A stretch of DNA of 64,000 nucleotides from Helopsaltes ochotensis. Taxonomy: Eukaryota > Chordata > Aves > Passeriformes > Locustellidae. The notes beneath the pieces are model-generated. The model worked only from the letters and a program-made list of their open reading frames with translations. It made no database searches and was not told the origin of the DNA. Shown in pieces: positions 47,701 through 61,724 of this stretch. Within the stretch, counting starts at the first letter, position 1, and each line of letters starts with the position of its first letter. The stretch lies in NCBI GenBank assembly GCA_013400155.1, contig VXBM01000007.1, positions 3,128,225 to 3,192,224 on the forward strand, given 5' to 3'. Made by a program: the position numbers and the translations under genes.

Positions 47701-50700
47701 CTGTAACTCCTTGAGTCGGTGCATGTTATCTCTCCCTGTAGAGACACCGACCTTCGCTAGAGTCAGGTACAAGCAGCAGTCATTTGTATGAGCACAAACG
47801 CTCCCCGCTGCACAAAGTGAAAAATATGCTTCACCATACAAAGTCACATGAACAACCATGATATTTTAGTAAATACTGTCCCTTAGAATGCACATCAGAC
47901 ACATCCTGAGCTGCTTGGGACACTCTTACATCCATTTTCTGGGTTTCTCTCATTTATTTTTCTTTATTTCCTTTTTCTGTGGCTCCTCCATTTCCAAAAT
48001 CCTTTGTACGTTTAAATGAATTGCTACTATTCCATCAACTTTAGTCACCACCTCTCAACAACTGCACTTCTATTACTTTTCGTTGTGACTCAAGCAATAT
48101 AGTTATGGCAACTACATTTGTAAATCCTCTGAGCTGTCACTTCAAACAGCTGCAACCTGCTGATTGCTCCTTTCCTCCCTGCCTTCTCCAGCCCTTTTAC
48201 CTTCAAGAAGTTTCTTTAAAATGCCATTTGTTTTGGGGGAATAAATTTTACTTTTAAATGTAGAGACCTTCCCCCCTGCTTTTGAGCCTGACTGAATTTT
48301 AATAAGGGGATTTAAACAAAAATTAAATTAGCATATGCCAGTCCCCTCTCCCTGTACTCACATCACTTTTCTACCACCATTTATCTACCTCAAAGCTGAT
48401 GAACACACTGTATGTATTTAGCATTTTAGCTCAGAGAGGCACCAGCAAATTCTTTGCAAGTCCCATGGTAGATCCATGAGATAGTTATTTCACTCTGACT
48501 TATCTTCATTGAAGTTGGGTTTTGTCTAGCTGTAACCACTACTGGCTGCCCATGGAGAACACAAACCCTTCCTGACCCTTATTTCAGGGCAGGACTAGGC
48601 CAATCCTGTAAGGTCAGATCTCAGAATGGCCAGGAATTTTTTCTCCCAATTTCAAAATCAAAGGAGAGACAGAAGCGTTTGGGTAGTTCAAGGCATGGCT
48701 CTCCAGGGCAGCTGAATATGACTGGTATGGAAATTGGTATGAAGACTGCAGAGAGGAAAGGGAATCCCCCCTATAGGCTATAGAATCAGGTTGTTCTTGA
48801 TATACTAATGGAAAGCATTGGTATGTTCTGGCTTTGAAACAATGATATTTTAGAGCTATGATTTTTGTGGAATAGCCTCACTATTGCCTTGCACAGGTCC
48901 AGCTCTGACTGAAACAGAAGAGACTTTTTTCACTTGAGCACACATTAAATATGGTTTAGCAAAATTCACAATAAACATAGCAAAGAATTTCCAAGAACAG
49001 CAAAACAGTATTTGTAGGCTTAATTGCAACTGATTTTTATCCATTTCAACTTCAAGCTTTTTTCTACATAACTCTAGCAGTAGTGGTAAAGACTGCTTTT
49101 AGAGAGATTAGTGCATGTCGTGGGCCTCTGGCCAGACCCATAATGATTGTTCATGGGTTCCTTTACCAATCTAGATTTATAACAACTGTAACACCCCAGC
49201 ACAAGTGTATGACATAAGAGTACTGCAACTAAATATTTGGAGTGATCAGTCAAAAGTCTGTTGTGGGTAAAAATAAAAATTTGGGTCAGAAATACAGTAA
49301 CACAGAACAGAAATTGTTTTCACAGTATTCCCTGAAATGGCATCGACCATAAACCCTGAAAACGTTCGTCTTTCAGGATATTTGGCTTCTTATTTTTCCT
49401 TATTATTTGCATGCATTAAAGTCCCTAAGGAGTTCCAAACTAACATGTTTTCCTCCTCCATCTCATAACTCCCACCTATCACCAAGTGTTTCACAGCTTC
49501 TGTAGGGCCTTTTTCATCTCCTAAACATTTCTCTTTCACTAGATTTGTTTTGCCCCTTCTTTATTAGGAATGAATAGCATTTCTTAAAATTTTCTCCTCC
49601 ATGATAATTTGTCTTCAGAGTTAGGGAAAAATTTGGAATATTTTTACTAGCATGCACAGGGCAATTTAAATTGAAAAAGACATCCTATTTGTTTCAATAA
49701 AATAACTCATCTCTCTAATTCACTATAGGGTTTGTTTGTAGGGTTTGGGGTTGGGTTCTTTTAACACATCCTCCACTGGAAGGTATAACATTAATATAAA
49801 ACACTAAAGTTGTTATAGCAGAGATAAGTAACTATGTAGCAGGAAAAATATTTTTAAAAGGAACATGTTGAACAGTTTCAGCGGAATTTTATTCCCCTTG
49901 TATGGCAATATTAAGTCAGCTGAAAGTAAAGACTAAAATCTTTAATATTAAGCATTTTACACTGCCCACAAATAATATATCTAACTAAATTAATAACGCT
50001 TCTTTTTCAATAAAAAATTTTTATTCTCCAGACTATATAAGAACCCTAAAAATGAAAATTACTCGTATCAGGACTTCTCATATCACTGAGGATTGTTTTT
50101 GTGAGTATGAGGGCTGTCACTGAATATGACAAAAACACTGCACAACAGTTCAGGACAGTTTACAATATATGTACTGATTCCACTAAATATAGGTTTTCTG
50201 CAATATACAGAACTTTGAAAGAATTCTAGACAGGTCATCCCTTTTTGCTATGCTCAGCAGAAGGCTCAACACAACCATCCTCTAAATCATAACTACAAAG
50301 CACTTCCAGTGGTAGTTGCTGAGATCCCTTTCTAGGGAAGCATCCTCTGGCTTTAACTTAAAAAAGCTTACAGAACTCTGATTTATTGTGACCATTTGTT
50401 TCCAAGAGCTTTATTGCCTAACCATAGATCAACTTGGCTTGCTTCAGTCATTAACAACAGTACATTATTAGACCAATTATAACATTCTAAAAGTTTAATT
50501 TGTAAACTATTACAAATAATTATTGTTTGACAAAATGTGGTTTCCATCCTATTACTAACATGTATTAGCAACGCCCATTTTGGTCTAATTGTGGCTTTGA
50601 TTTAAGATGCTTAAGTCAATTTTATTGATAAGCAGTGCCATCTACAATATATTACAGATGACCTGGAAGTTTACAGACAAGAAGCTAAAGATACAGCTGT

Positions 50701-53700
50701 AAGGATATTTTTGTTGTTCCCTACACCTTGATTAGTTTCAGGAACCAGACAAATGATGTCAAGGACAATCCTGGGAGGTAAATTATTGCCTGGTGATGCA
50801 ACTTGTCATTTATTTTAATCCTGTAGGAAAGTTCCATCCTGCCAGCACAAGAGGATGTAAGTGTTTGCTGCTGTATATACAGAGCTTTCCAGAAATCCAG
50901 TAGAATTAGGGTAGTTCACTATAGTATCAGCATACACAATTGTCTGCATTTTTTCCTTGCATTCACATCAAATGACTGCAGAAATCTTAATAAAATTCCA
51001 ATTTTTCTTCCTTGATTATTTAATAGAATTGTCTGGGTTATGTTTAGAGACCCATGGAAACATTTATTCCGGTCAAGTCAGATCTGCTTGTATTATGGGG
51101 GGCTTTACACTAAGGCTTTCCAAGGGAGGCTCTACTCTGCTAGAGGCTATGAAGGTCTATCAGTCTGATTGGTTTAATCTCTGATTAGAGTTGTAAAGAA
51201 TGCAGTCAAGCTGTCTTTGTGTTTTGTCTTACACATCAGTAAGACAAGATCCAGAGAAGCTACAAGAAGCACTCAAGAAAACAAATAATGTCCCCTGTCG
51301 CATTCCTGGGAGAGACCTGTCAGCTCCATTAGTGGAGAAAGATGTAGGTCAGGCAATATGCAAGATGCTTAGTGCCTTCATTCTCTGTATTATAAAGAGA
51401 TTCATTTTAGCTGACACACAAGCTTACAAGCAAATTTCAGGATAAATGGCATAAACCCTGCTATTAACTGTGTTGGAGACATTTTAAATATCTCTACCAA
51501 TACAAACATCATAGCCCTTACAGCTTGCACCTCTCCAGAATCAGAAGAAAAGCAGTAATGCAAGTTGAGTTAAGTGATAGAGCCAGGGACATGCTAAATG
51601 TCATTGAGGCTTCTTTAATGTAAGCATTGTCATCACAAGGAACTAGTTAGTGTTTGAAAGTGAGAGGATGGAAACAATTTTTCCTGATTTCCAATAACTA
51701 TGATGTCATATTGAAGCATTATATTTGTATCCCAGGTAAAAGATGTGAAAGTAGAAGGAACATGATGAAACAAACTATGCAGGAAAAAATAATCTGATAG
51801 AGGGAGGAAAAAAAAGAGCAGAATGAAATCCAAAGCACCAAAAAATAAAAGTACTAGGAAGTACCCCAGGGAAAATTATGCTATATATAGATAGCAACCA
51901 CTTCAGGAACTTAAGTTATCAAGAGTACATAAAGTGATATTTCCTCAAGAACTGCACAAGTCCTTCAACTAGCAAGAGACATTAGTACTGTTGGTCCACC
52001 ACGTGGAGAACGCAGAAGGGAGGAGTCAGGGGCATGGAAACACTGATTTGGTGACTTGGGTCACTCGGGCCAGGCTTAAGCCAGCACTCCCTGCCGGCCA
52101 TTTAACGCTACCCAGCATCAAGTGAGTTTGCAGGGTCTGTGCACCATCTTGAAAATATTAAATATGCTATCAATATATCGTTAGACACCTGAAAAGACAG
52201 TTTTGGATAAATCATGATAAGAATGTCTAATCTCTTATACAAGCAGTGAAAGTCAACAGTATTCAAAAAGCACCTGGAGCCCACCACAACTTGGAGAGGG
52301 ATAAACACTTGGGGCTGCACATTAGTTCAGTGGCTTGAACTCAATCCCAAAGTGAAATTAGGAAGGAATTGGCTTGATCACATGCTTCTTCCCTCTGAAA
52401 TTTATCATTACTTTCTAGGGTCTTGTGAAGGCAGTTGTCATACAAGGCTGTAATTCCTGTCTCCTTCCCCCAGTGCTAGAGAGTCCAACTCAATTTTTTT
52501 TTCCCTTTCTATTTAAATAATGCCAATAAGGGTAATATTTGATCAAAGTCTACAGCCAAAAATGTGTTATACTGTAATGGGGGCATTTTTAAAACCAGTA
52601 GTTTATTACTCTAAATATTACATATCTAGGAGAAACTTTCCTCTCATTCTATAGCACTAAAATTGCTAGTGTGCATAGGAGCTTTCTTACCGAAGAGGGT
52701 CTCACAAAACTAAGTTTTCACTGTGTTTTGCTTATTAAGCAGCCTTATTGTTTTAAGAAGTAGTCAATTAATCATTGAAAATGTTGCCCTGACTATAATT
52801 AATAACTACAGACAGAAGACCATAGGAAAAAGATGAGGTAAATCAAGGAGAGCAAACATCTCTAAGAATAGATTTTTGCTCTCTTTATTGCTCCAGGGGC
52901 TCACAGATTGTTCTAACAGAACCTATGGCTGAACTACTTAAAGTGAAAACATGGAGAAAAAGAGAAATGCCTGTTAAACTATAGCCATTTTTGAACCTTT
53001 ATATGCAGGAATAGAGAATAACCAATCAGACAAAAAGGATTAAACAGTAATAGTGTGGATAAAAATGGATATCAAGAATATGAAACCAAGTTCTTCCATC
53101 TTTCATGTAGAAGCATTAAAATCACACACTGATATAACAGTGTTATAATGCTGATATAAAGGTGTGCAAATCTGAAGCCCAATTTTGCTTGAATGTACTT
53201 GTCTTCTAATCACTTTTCATAAGCAGGTAGTTGGCAGCTCTAGGTAAGCAGGCACAGACAGAAGGATGTAAGGAGTAAATACTTGAAGCAGTTCCTTCGA
53301 TGCCACTAAATGCCCCAGCTACTATTTCAAAAACCTGGGTCTCCATTTAAGGTGTATAATGTAAGATAACACAAGATATTATCCACCCAGTTTCTGAAGA
53401 AGCTTGTTTTTCCACATTAGAGGCAGAGGTATGCACTCTTTTAATTCCATCTATACCAAAACAAGTTCTAGCATAAGTAAAATAGATCCAAAACAAATAT
53501 CACTAGCCAATATCATTAAGCTAGCAAAAATTTGTAATGCAGAGTTGGCAAACGGAATTTTACATAAATAGAGATGACAGGCCTAACTGGGAAGAACTTG
53601 TTCTACAAGTCATTTAAGGCCATTTCCACTACTTGCAGTTAAATAAAAAACAGGCTTGGTCTTTAAAGTTGTATACTTTTTTGGGTACAAAACTCCCACT

Positions 53701-56700
53701 ACCTTAAAATAGGCACTCTCTATATGAAATAATTGACAAATATTTAGAGTTTCCATTTTACATATGAGAACATACACAACATAATATATTACATTCATTT
53801 CTAGTTGTGTATGTAATAAATAAATATAAAGACTAGGAGTGTATGCATTATTCCTTTCTAATTTTTTTCTCAAAAGCTATATATTTAACTCCAAGTCCTA
53901 TTTCCATTCTTTCTGGTTTCCATTCTCTGCTTTGCAACACATTTCATATTTTAAATTATGAATATACAACACCGGATGTCATTTGGATGTCAAAGAAGCA
54001 ATCAGCTGAAGACTACCACCATTCAGAAGCTACTTTGAGACATACTGATTTTTTTAACCTTTAAAAAATGCTACAGTGTAATAAGAATATAAGAATGGCT
54101 TCTATTACTGCCTGGAACACTAAATTTTTTATTTATACTTCGGATTATTACCTTTACAAAACACTAAATTCAGCAAGTACCTGTCTAATTATGACAGTGA
54201 TTTCTATGTAAGGAGACATGCTGCTGAACTCAAGGAGTGCAGATTAAATACTAGAAAGGAAACAAAAGCCCTTGCAAGCCACGCAACAGGTACAATAGAG
54301 TCATCATTAAAGCCTACCAGTTGAGCACAATTTATATTCCCAAATAACACCGGAGGCAGCCAGGCTTCAGCTCACTCCATCTACAGCATCTCCAGCAGCT
54401 GGATGCAGTCCTTTTCCCTCCACTCTTAGTCCCTCATCATGGTGAGAAGACAGGGGATCCAGTGCAAAACTTTTAACTAGGACTCCAAAAGCTAAAGGCA
54501 CATCCCAATGTTACTGCTAAGTGGCATATTAAAAGCTCAAGCTACTATAGAGCAAGGAATTCACCTTTCTAGCATTTTTCTTACATAAAAATATATTTAT
54601 TTTTATTTGATTATTGTTGATACCTTCTTTTTGCATTCATTGGTAATCAAAAGCGCAGTTTGGGATGGGAAAACAAGAGGTTTTCCAAAGCAGTGGCAAT
54701 CATGATTGGAAATGTTAACTTGTATTACAGAGACACACCTGCACACACAGACACTGCCCCAGATCTTTTCCTCTCCTGCTGCACAGAACAAGCTTCTCCA
54801 GCACATTCATCTTTGATTGATGAAGCAAATTCTTACTCCATTTATAGCCTCTAATTTTTCCCACAAAAAACTAAATGCTTCTCTCCCCCTTTTTAAACCT
54901 TGCCTGTGTCTACTTTGCTTTCTGATTAGAGGTATAATGCTGAGGGGGAGAGATTGAAATCAGCGTGAAGGTGTTTTTCAAAACACAAATTCGTGGAAAA
55001 AATCTAATTTTAATATTTACATTACAATGGCAGCTAGGAATTGTATTTATTAGCAGCTTTGCAGTGCATACTCACTATGACTTAGTCACCCATCACTTTT
55101 GCCTCTTCTCAGGGGTACTTTGGCTGTATTTATTATAGACACCTATGATGAACGCAGTATCTTTGAGAAGGGTTGTTTAAACAGTGTATTTTATATCATT
55201 AAGCCTCTGCCTGACTATTGGATTTCTATTATGGAGCATGGAAACCATTCTTTAGTTAAAACACACTAGGTACAAGGAAGCAGAGCCACAATCCAGTTCA
55301 TGGAATTCAAAGTCCATGATAAGTCTGCAGCCACAACCCTGATCTCAGTAGGAACGGGTTACATGGCAGATGACACCAGAAATTTGGATCTTGAGACCTA
55401 ACATAGCTGCAACATACAACACATCAAAACAGTTTATGCAGTTGTAGTGCTAAACAATTATTGCACTTTCTAGGACAGTTAAGGAACTGCAGACAAGGCA
55501 GAAAACAGCACTCACACATAGGAGCTTCCAATACAAACTCACAGACTTCGGATCTATACTGAAGCAGAGGACCTTTGAAAGCAGTAACATGCACAGTATT
55601 ATTCTTTCCAAGTAATAGTATGGGTAAATAAAACCTGTTTGGGAAGGATGGGCTTGTATTGTCTGTGACACTCAATTAACCATCAGGGACCAATTCCTGT
55701 CTTTCAGCAAGTATTTTCAGAAAGATAAAGGAAAATTCCACACTTGAGAGCAGAAAACATCTCCACAGCCATTTTCCAGACCCCAACTGCAGCATCCAAG
55801 GCTCAGAGCAACTACAGTATGTGGAAATGGGAAAAAGGTATTTATTTATGTTATAGGTTCAGGAACATGCCTTGATTTTAATTTTCTTTCTATAAAGTTA
55901 AATTTCAACAAAAGGCAAACTACAAAACATTTGGAAAAGAACTTGGAAGAACACATGCCACCTTGCAGGTGTGCACAATCTCATCTCAAGCTCTGAAGCT
56001 CAGCCCCAGTGCTCTAATCAGACACTGCAGTCAGGTAGCACAACCAGTATCTCCTCACTCCACTGCAATCAAGTGGAAGAACTTGAGCTACTCCCTCTAA
56101 AGCAGGGCTTCAAACACTCAATTGCTTGAGAACTTTAATTTTTTCCCTGAAGATTCAGTATGGAAAAGCAATAATTCATTGCTATTTTTGTTATTCTAAA
56201 CTTAAAATATCATTATTTTGTTGAAGGGTAGAAATATTATGCAATAAGCACCTGAAAGACTGGAAAGACCATCCTAAATAAAACTTTAAAAATTGAGTTT
56301 TAATTTCTCAACTGGGAGAACATTATGTTTCAACTAGCAATATTACATGTGAATACTATTTAACTCTTCCATTTCAAAGCTATAAGAGATCAGTTTGGGG
56401 ATTCTGCAAAGCTCCTTCCAATTAAAAAAAACCCTAGGCTAAACAAGGCATTGTTATTTCATTGTGATATCAGAAAGTTACATTTAAAAAACTGCTAAGT
56501 AACTGAAAGTTTGTTGACATTTAATGAATTATTTCCCTTTGTGAGAAAATTCAGGATAGTTGATTTCAAAAACATTATTATAAAAGGAAATGATAGCTCT
56601 TCAAAAAAAACCAACTTGTAAATTTTCTGAAAAGTTTGAACAATATTATTAAGAATTGAATCTAAAATGAAGGTCAGCATTTGAATTCCAAAACCGAGAA

Positions 56701-57113
56701 CCTATTGTTTACTTTGATCTCTTTACAACCTATTATTATTGAAGCAATTACAATCTCAGCCTTTCACTTCAAAGGAGCAATTTAACAGTAAACATTTAGT
56801 TTCAGACACATTCAAATTCAACTGCTCCTCTGCAGTAAGGTACCACCTTGCATGGCCACATTTGATTTTTAAAATAACATCTGATAGCAAAATTCACACA
56901 GCAAGGTTTTTTTCTGCTCAATATGACTCCAGATCACTCAAAGACTACAAAGAACAAGAATGCCATTTGGAAACCTTTGTCAAAGTCAAATTTTTCCAAT
57001 TCTCATTTGGCAAATCATAATTGACCTGTTGAACTCACAATAGTTCAGAGACACGTTAGTCTATACTAATGCCTTGCAGGTCTGTGAGCTTTACAGACTT
57101 TATACATACTTAC
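38796..57113. other. Long non-coding stretch
   Basis: More than 18 kb in which I find no supportable gene, RNA gene or recognisable transposon. The sequence is A+T-rich with scattered moderately G+C-rich parts (39100-39500, 47200-47750, 48500-48750, 51950-52130). Overlapping ORFs of 110-125 codons at 47248-47683 and 40697-41047 have no recognisable domains. A T run at 41628-41644 sits on the left of a unique segment. Old, diverged repeats may be present but are beyond recognition by eye. Confidence 0.5.
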
Positions 57114-57162
57114 AACTGCTTCATAGTAGTGATAATAGGTAACAGCACAAAGAATAGAAGAG
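57114..57162 (-). CDS. Candidate exon, minus strand (unidentified, weak)
   Basis: The minus-strand donor CAGTT|GTAAGT is strong and the acceptor CCCATCTCTATGTTTTGAG is fair. After one carried-in base the 49-nt segment encodes SSILCAVTYYHYYEAV and ends in phase 0. The base fits the two bases left by 60824-60904, giving Ser at the junction. One of the other two frames has a stop near its end. The peptide is aromatic-rich and unrecognised. Confidence 0.22.
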
Positions 57163-58080
57163 CTCAAAACATAGAGATGGGCTCTGGATCAGACCACATG
57201 CCATGAGTATCAAAAAAGTGCTTCATACACTCTGCATACACTGATGCCTCCATTGCTGCCACTCAATTGCCACAGAAATACTACTTAATGTCAGGGTGAG
57301 TGCAAAGCATCCCATTCTTTCTGGAAAGTTATCAATAGGTAACATCCAGGATGAAACAGAGACTAACTTCCCAAATGAGACCTCTGCACTCTGTGGGAGA
57401 AAACAGCCTGCTCTGCAACCTGAGGCTGCAGCTGCCTGTCTCACTCTCTCCAGGTGCAATGCTCTATGTTGTGTTATACTGCTTCAAAACAAACTGTATT
57501 GATAGGAGACAAGAATAAGTTTACCTAATCTAAATATGTAGTATTCCAGAAAAAAGAAGGGCAGACAGAAGGCCAAAACCATGAATTATGCATACTGTAT
57601 CATCAAACTCCTATCTTACTTTAGAGCTGGAGGAGCAGGCTTTGCATGGAAAATGAAATTAGGATGGAACATATATTGAACAATTTTCTGAATAACTAGT
57701 TCTTACTCACCTTAAATGTAAAATTTTATTTAGCTTCTATCACAGCAAGACATCCTTATTAAAGTACCACACTTACATGGGTCCCTTTGAAAGGATTTAA
57801 TGCAAACAAGTCTAAAATAATTGAAGGGGAGACATTTTCTGACTGTTCTCAGAAGAGCTTTGTGAAGAAGAGGATAGCAGCAAAGAATTACTTTATTATA
57901 TTGATTTCCTTAGAAAAAAGGGGGAAAAATCAAAGTAAGGTAGGTCAAACAAACCAATTCTCTTTTGTAAAAATCAATAAAAGCATGCAGAACATGAGTG
58001 AATTTGCATGTCAAGAAGGGTTTGCAACCATAGTGCAAAACAAGATCTGCACATTATTAGTCTAATAAGGGCAGTAATAC
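57163..58080. other. Non-coding stretch
   Basis: Unique-looking DNA with a moderately G+C-rich part near 57360-57460. Nothing is recognised. Confidence 0.5.
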
Positions 58081-58290
58081 AGGAGACTAGCTTGGGTCAT
58101 TACTGCAGTGTGCTATTTAAAAATAGCTCAAAGAGCAATGTGTGTGCATTTTCACTAATTTAATCAAGCAATTAAGCTGAAATATGACTGATTACGCATT
58201 ACAGCTCCCTAAAACATGTTGTATCATAGCATATGACATCTCTGCAGCTACTTCAAACACATCTACCTAAAGCTGAAAAATTGCACTATA
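58081..58290. promoter_or_regulatory. Candidate enhancer-like element with MEF2-type site
   Basis: TTAAAAATAG at 58117-58126 matches the MEF2 consensus YTA(A/T)4TAR and lies inside the small palindrome GCTATTTAAAAATAGC at 58112-58127. Nearby are TCACTAATTTAATCAAGCAATTAAGC and TGACTGATTACGCATTAC, rich in homeodomain-like words. No ORF or repeat is present. Function is inferred from motif density only. Confidence 0.28.
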
Positions 58291-60823
58291 TGAAGCTGCA
58301 AAGTTGTCTAAACTTCTAAGTCATACATTCATAACCTCCAAGAATCTGCTGCTTTACAAGAAAAAAAATTCAGCCACCACCTCAAAACTAAACACACTGA
58401 TACATTCTTGGTTTTTCTCTGGTTGTTCAGCTAAGTGGAAATTAATATCTAATATTATTTTAATACCTGATAAAACCCAAAACCCTACACTAGCTGCTGC
58501 TGGTTCTTAGTATAATTTAACATAAAATACTTGAAAAAAGAGTCCCTCTTTCATCAATACCTTCAAGGAGATGTTTGTAATTCCAGATACTTGAAATCAC
58601 AAGTGGTTTGGATAATTAACCTCAGCCTATTGCTAGCAATTACTGTCATTAACATCAATTACAGGAAAATCAGCTACAGGAATGATCCCCAGATTCCAAT
58701 GGGAGCCAAGCTGAGGGCATGACTTCTTTATCCAGACTGTACAACCTGGTATCCAGTTGTGAGACTCAAGGGCTTCCCCACTAAACTCCACCCACCCCAG
58801 CTTCCTCTGACCTGTAAAAGATGCACAGGATTCCTTACATTTCTTCTACAGCTCCTCTACTTCATTCTTTTAAGACAGGACACTTCAAATGCAAAAGCAT
58901 GTATGGATAAGCATGTAAACTGCTTCAGGCATTTAACACCCTAAAATCACCAGAAAGTGTTAGACCAGCTACTGCAAACAAGGACTTACAAGTCAATTTT
59001 GAAGTTGTTATTGATGTCAAAACTTGCCCTGACTTTCCCAGGGGTAGAATTAACAGGAAAGAGGCACAGAGTTTGAGGTCTTTTGTTGATAAACTTTTTC
59101 AAGGAAAGCAGAGAAAGGGGGGCCAAGACCTCTTTCTAAAAAAGCTCAGGTTCACACTGATGACTTGATCCTGTTTTTTCTGACTACCCCTCCCCCAGTA
59201 CACAGTTCAAGACTCTAAACCTCTTCTTGGCATTATTTAAGCCTATTCTGAGATTATGCATTAGAGAAAATATAAGAAAACCAAACAGCAACCCTAGCCG
59301 ATCTTCCAATAATAAAAGAGCATCACATCCTCTACTGAATTTGTATTGGACAATCAATATAAACTAACTATTATTAAAAGTCAGAAAAGGCATATACATC
59401 CCTCACTTTTTGAGGGGTAAAATCTGCCTTCACACTATTGATTGAACTGAGTGTTGTTAGGACAGTCAAAACCTTGAAAAAACTAGCACATTTATTCTAA
59501 AAAAGCAATTAAATTCTCTTCTCCCAAAAAGAAAGTATTCCAAAGCAATACTAAGCATTTTTTTAATTTTAAATAGGGAATTACAGATTTACTGGAGTTC
59601 TAATCATATTTTAAAAGAATAAACCGTTTCCATAACTAAATTTTACACTCCTGACAAACATGGGAAAGTTATAACAAGAACGAAGATCAAAATACAAGTC
59701 TGCACTGAGCCTTGCACAATGCCCTTTATTTCCAGTAGAAATTCACCTAATTTCCCTAGGTGTTCTGTAAATATTACTTATTGTCACCTCATCTTCACTC
59801 TAACACATATCAATCAGCAAGAAAAGTATTTTTCTTTAGACACTCATTGTACAGCTATCTGCAACTTTGATTAGAAAACCCTACAAAATCTCCTCGCAAA
59901 GCTCATTCCTACCACTTGGACAGAGTGCAGAGAGGAAAAATCCAAAGTTTTCCAAAACCCAAGTTTAGTTCACCTCCACTACAGCAGAATCCAGCCACAG
60001 CTTTTCATTTCTACCATCGGAGTTTACCATGTGGAAAATCCAGACACGTGCAAACATCTCAAAATACAGTGTTTGTTTAAAGTAACAGCTAAGACACCAC
60101 TGGCTTTCATTTTCTTTCTGACTTTTATTTACTCTTAAAAACTTCTGAGTCCCAGAGGAAGGCAGGAAGGAGAAGGGGCAGGGTGAAAAAGCCTGCCTTG
60201 CCAGGTGCTGCCCGAGCAGACATCCACACAAAGCAGGAATAAAGCCCCAGGAGCAAATAGGGAGTTCAGCATGACAAGGACAAGAGGAGTGGCACAGAAC
60301 AGGGCAATGAGACAGTCAGGCACCCCTTGGCATGGACTGCTTGTGGTTTCCCTGCAGACCTCCTGTGCCTTGACAGGATGAGACCAAGAGTGATCACATT
60401 TCCTGCTTTCTGTTTGTTCCCTAAAGTTTTGACTTCCTGCAGTCACTCAGTAAGTGCGTGCTTTTCAGAGCTGTTCCTCTTTGTTTCTTTCTCCTTTTCT
60501 AATAAGTTAATTTTGTTTTCTTACCTAGCTCTTCATTGTCTGCGTATTTTCCCCTCTGCTACCTTCTCCATTTTCACTGTTTGAAAAGGCTGGTTTGTTT
60601 TCACTGATGAAACACAGGACCACATTTTTAACTCTGCTGTTGTGTTTTTAAGGAATAGGAAGGTAAAAAATTATAGCCACTGAATAATAAATAAGTTTCC
60701 TTTAGAAAGTGGTTTTTAATTATGCATTCATGAATGGCAGATATATTTGATGTATTTTTTTATGACTTACAGCAGAAATTCTAAGTAAATACAAGGTAGA
60801 AGAAATCCGAATATGTTACTCAC
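58291..60823. other. Non-coding stretch
   Basis: No gene is supported. The part from 60140 to 60450 is more G+C-rich and carries overlapping ORFs of 85-103 codons on both strands without recognisable domains. Confidence 0.5.
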
Positions 60824-60904
60824 CTCATTTGTTTATCCTGGTAGCCAGATGTGAGTTTTATGTCACCCAGAGGAGCTTCTCGTTTTCCTCCTTCATGACT
60901 CTTT
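60824..60904 (-). CDS. Candidate 81-nt symmetric exon, minus strand (unidentified)
   Basis: On the minus strand a long T tract and AATACCTAACAG precede this segment, and ATGAG|GTGAGTAAC follows, so the donor is near-consensus and the acceptor strong. Exactly one frame is open: after one carried-in base it encodes 26 codons beginning KSHEGGKREAPLGDIK and ending YQDKQM, and leaves two bases. At 81 nt (27 codons) with equal entry and exit phase it could be a cassette exon that preserves frame when skipped. The peptide is hydrophilic and charged. I do not recognise it, and codon third positions are not biased, so chance remains possible. Confidence 0.33.
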
Positions 60905-61724
60905 CTGTTAGGTATTAAAAAAAAAAAATTCATATTCAAAGTAACAACAGCATACAATAAGGGGCAGAGGGGAAGGACACACAAGCCTTTCACACTCTGT
61001 TGAAGAGGAACTGCCATCTCTGAAATGTGAACAGACTTAGACCTCAGCAACTCAGGGAATTCCGTCCCTTTCAACAACTGGCAGCCAGTTATTAGCATGG
61101 GTGATTCAGCACAAACTCGGAGCAAAGACAGTGGAAACAGCCCTGGCCCCAAGAGTCTTCACCTCCCCCCACAGCCACACTGAGCTCCATCAGCACAAGC
61201 TGCAGCTTCCCTCCCCTGCCCTGTAGGGCAGAGTTGTACCTGCACAGAGCTGCTGAGCTGGCAGGTAGCTCAACACAGAGACAGCTACAAAGGGACAGTT
61301 TCAGTCCTGGGGAAAGCAGACTTGGACCTAAAGCAGCCAGTGAACTTAAACTGGCAAGAAAACAGGTTGGCTTTGCTTCTGACAACCATCACTTAGAGCA
61401 GCTGTGTTTGCTCCCTGATAGGCTTACTTCACACAGCTGAATGAGGTTTCACTGAGCTTTGTCAGTCAAGTCTTATCTTAATTTCTTTGAGAGCTGGTCT
61501 CAGCTCTACAACGAGAGTACCAGAGCCATGACAAGGCAACACAACTGAAACATTGTTTTGATTTTCCAGCAATGCTGCACTTGGTTCCCACCCAATAGGA
61601 CTCGACCAACTTTAAAAAGCATATTAAAAAGCAGCAGTTACAGAAACACATTGAAGGTTAAGAGTGTTCACGCTGAAGAAGAGAAATATCTAGTGAGATC
61701 TTAAAGCACCTTACTAAGGGGGTC
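60905..61724. other. Non-coding stretch, moderately G+C-rich
   Basis: A G+C-richer interval at 61000-61450 has ORFs of 68-110 codons on both strands without recognisable domains. Nothing else is supported. Confidence 0.5.
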
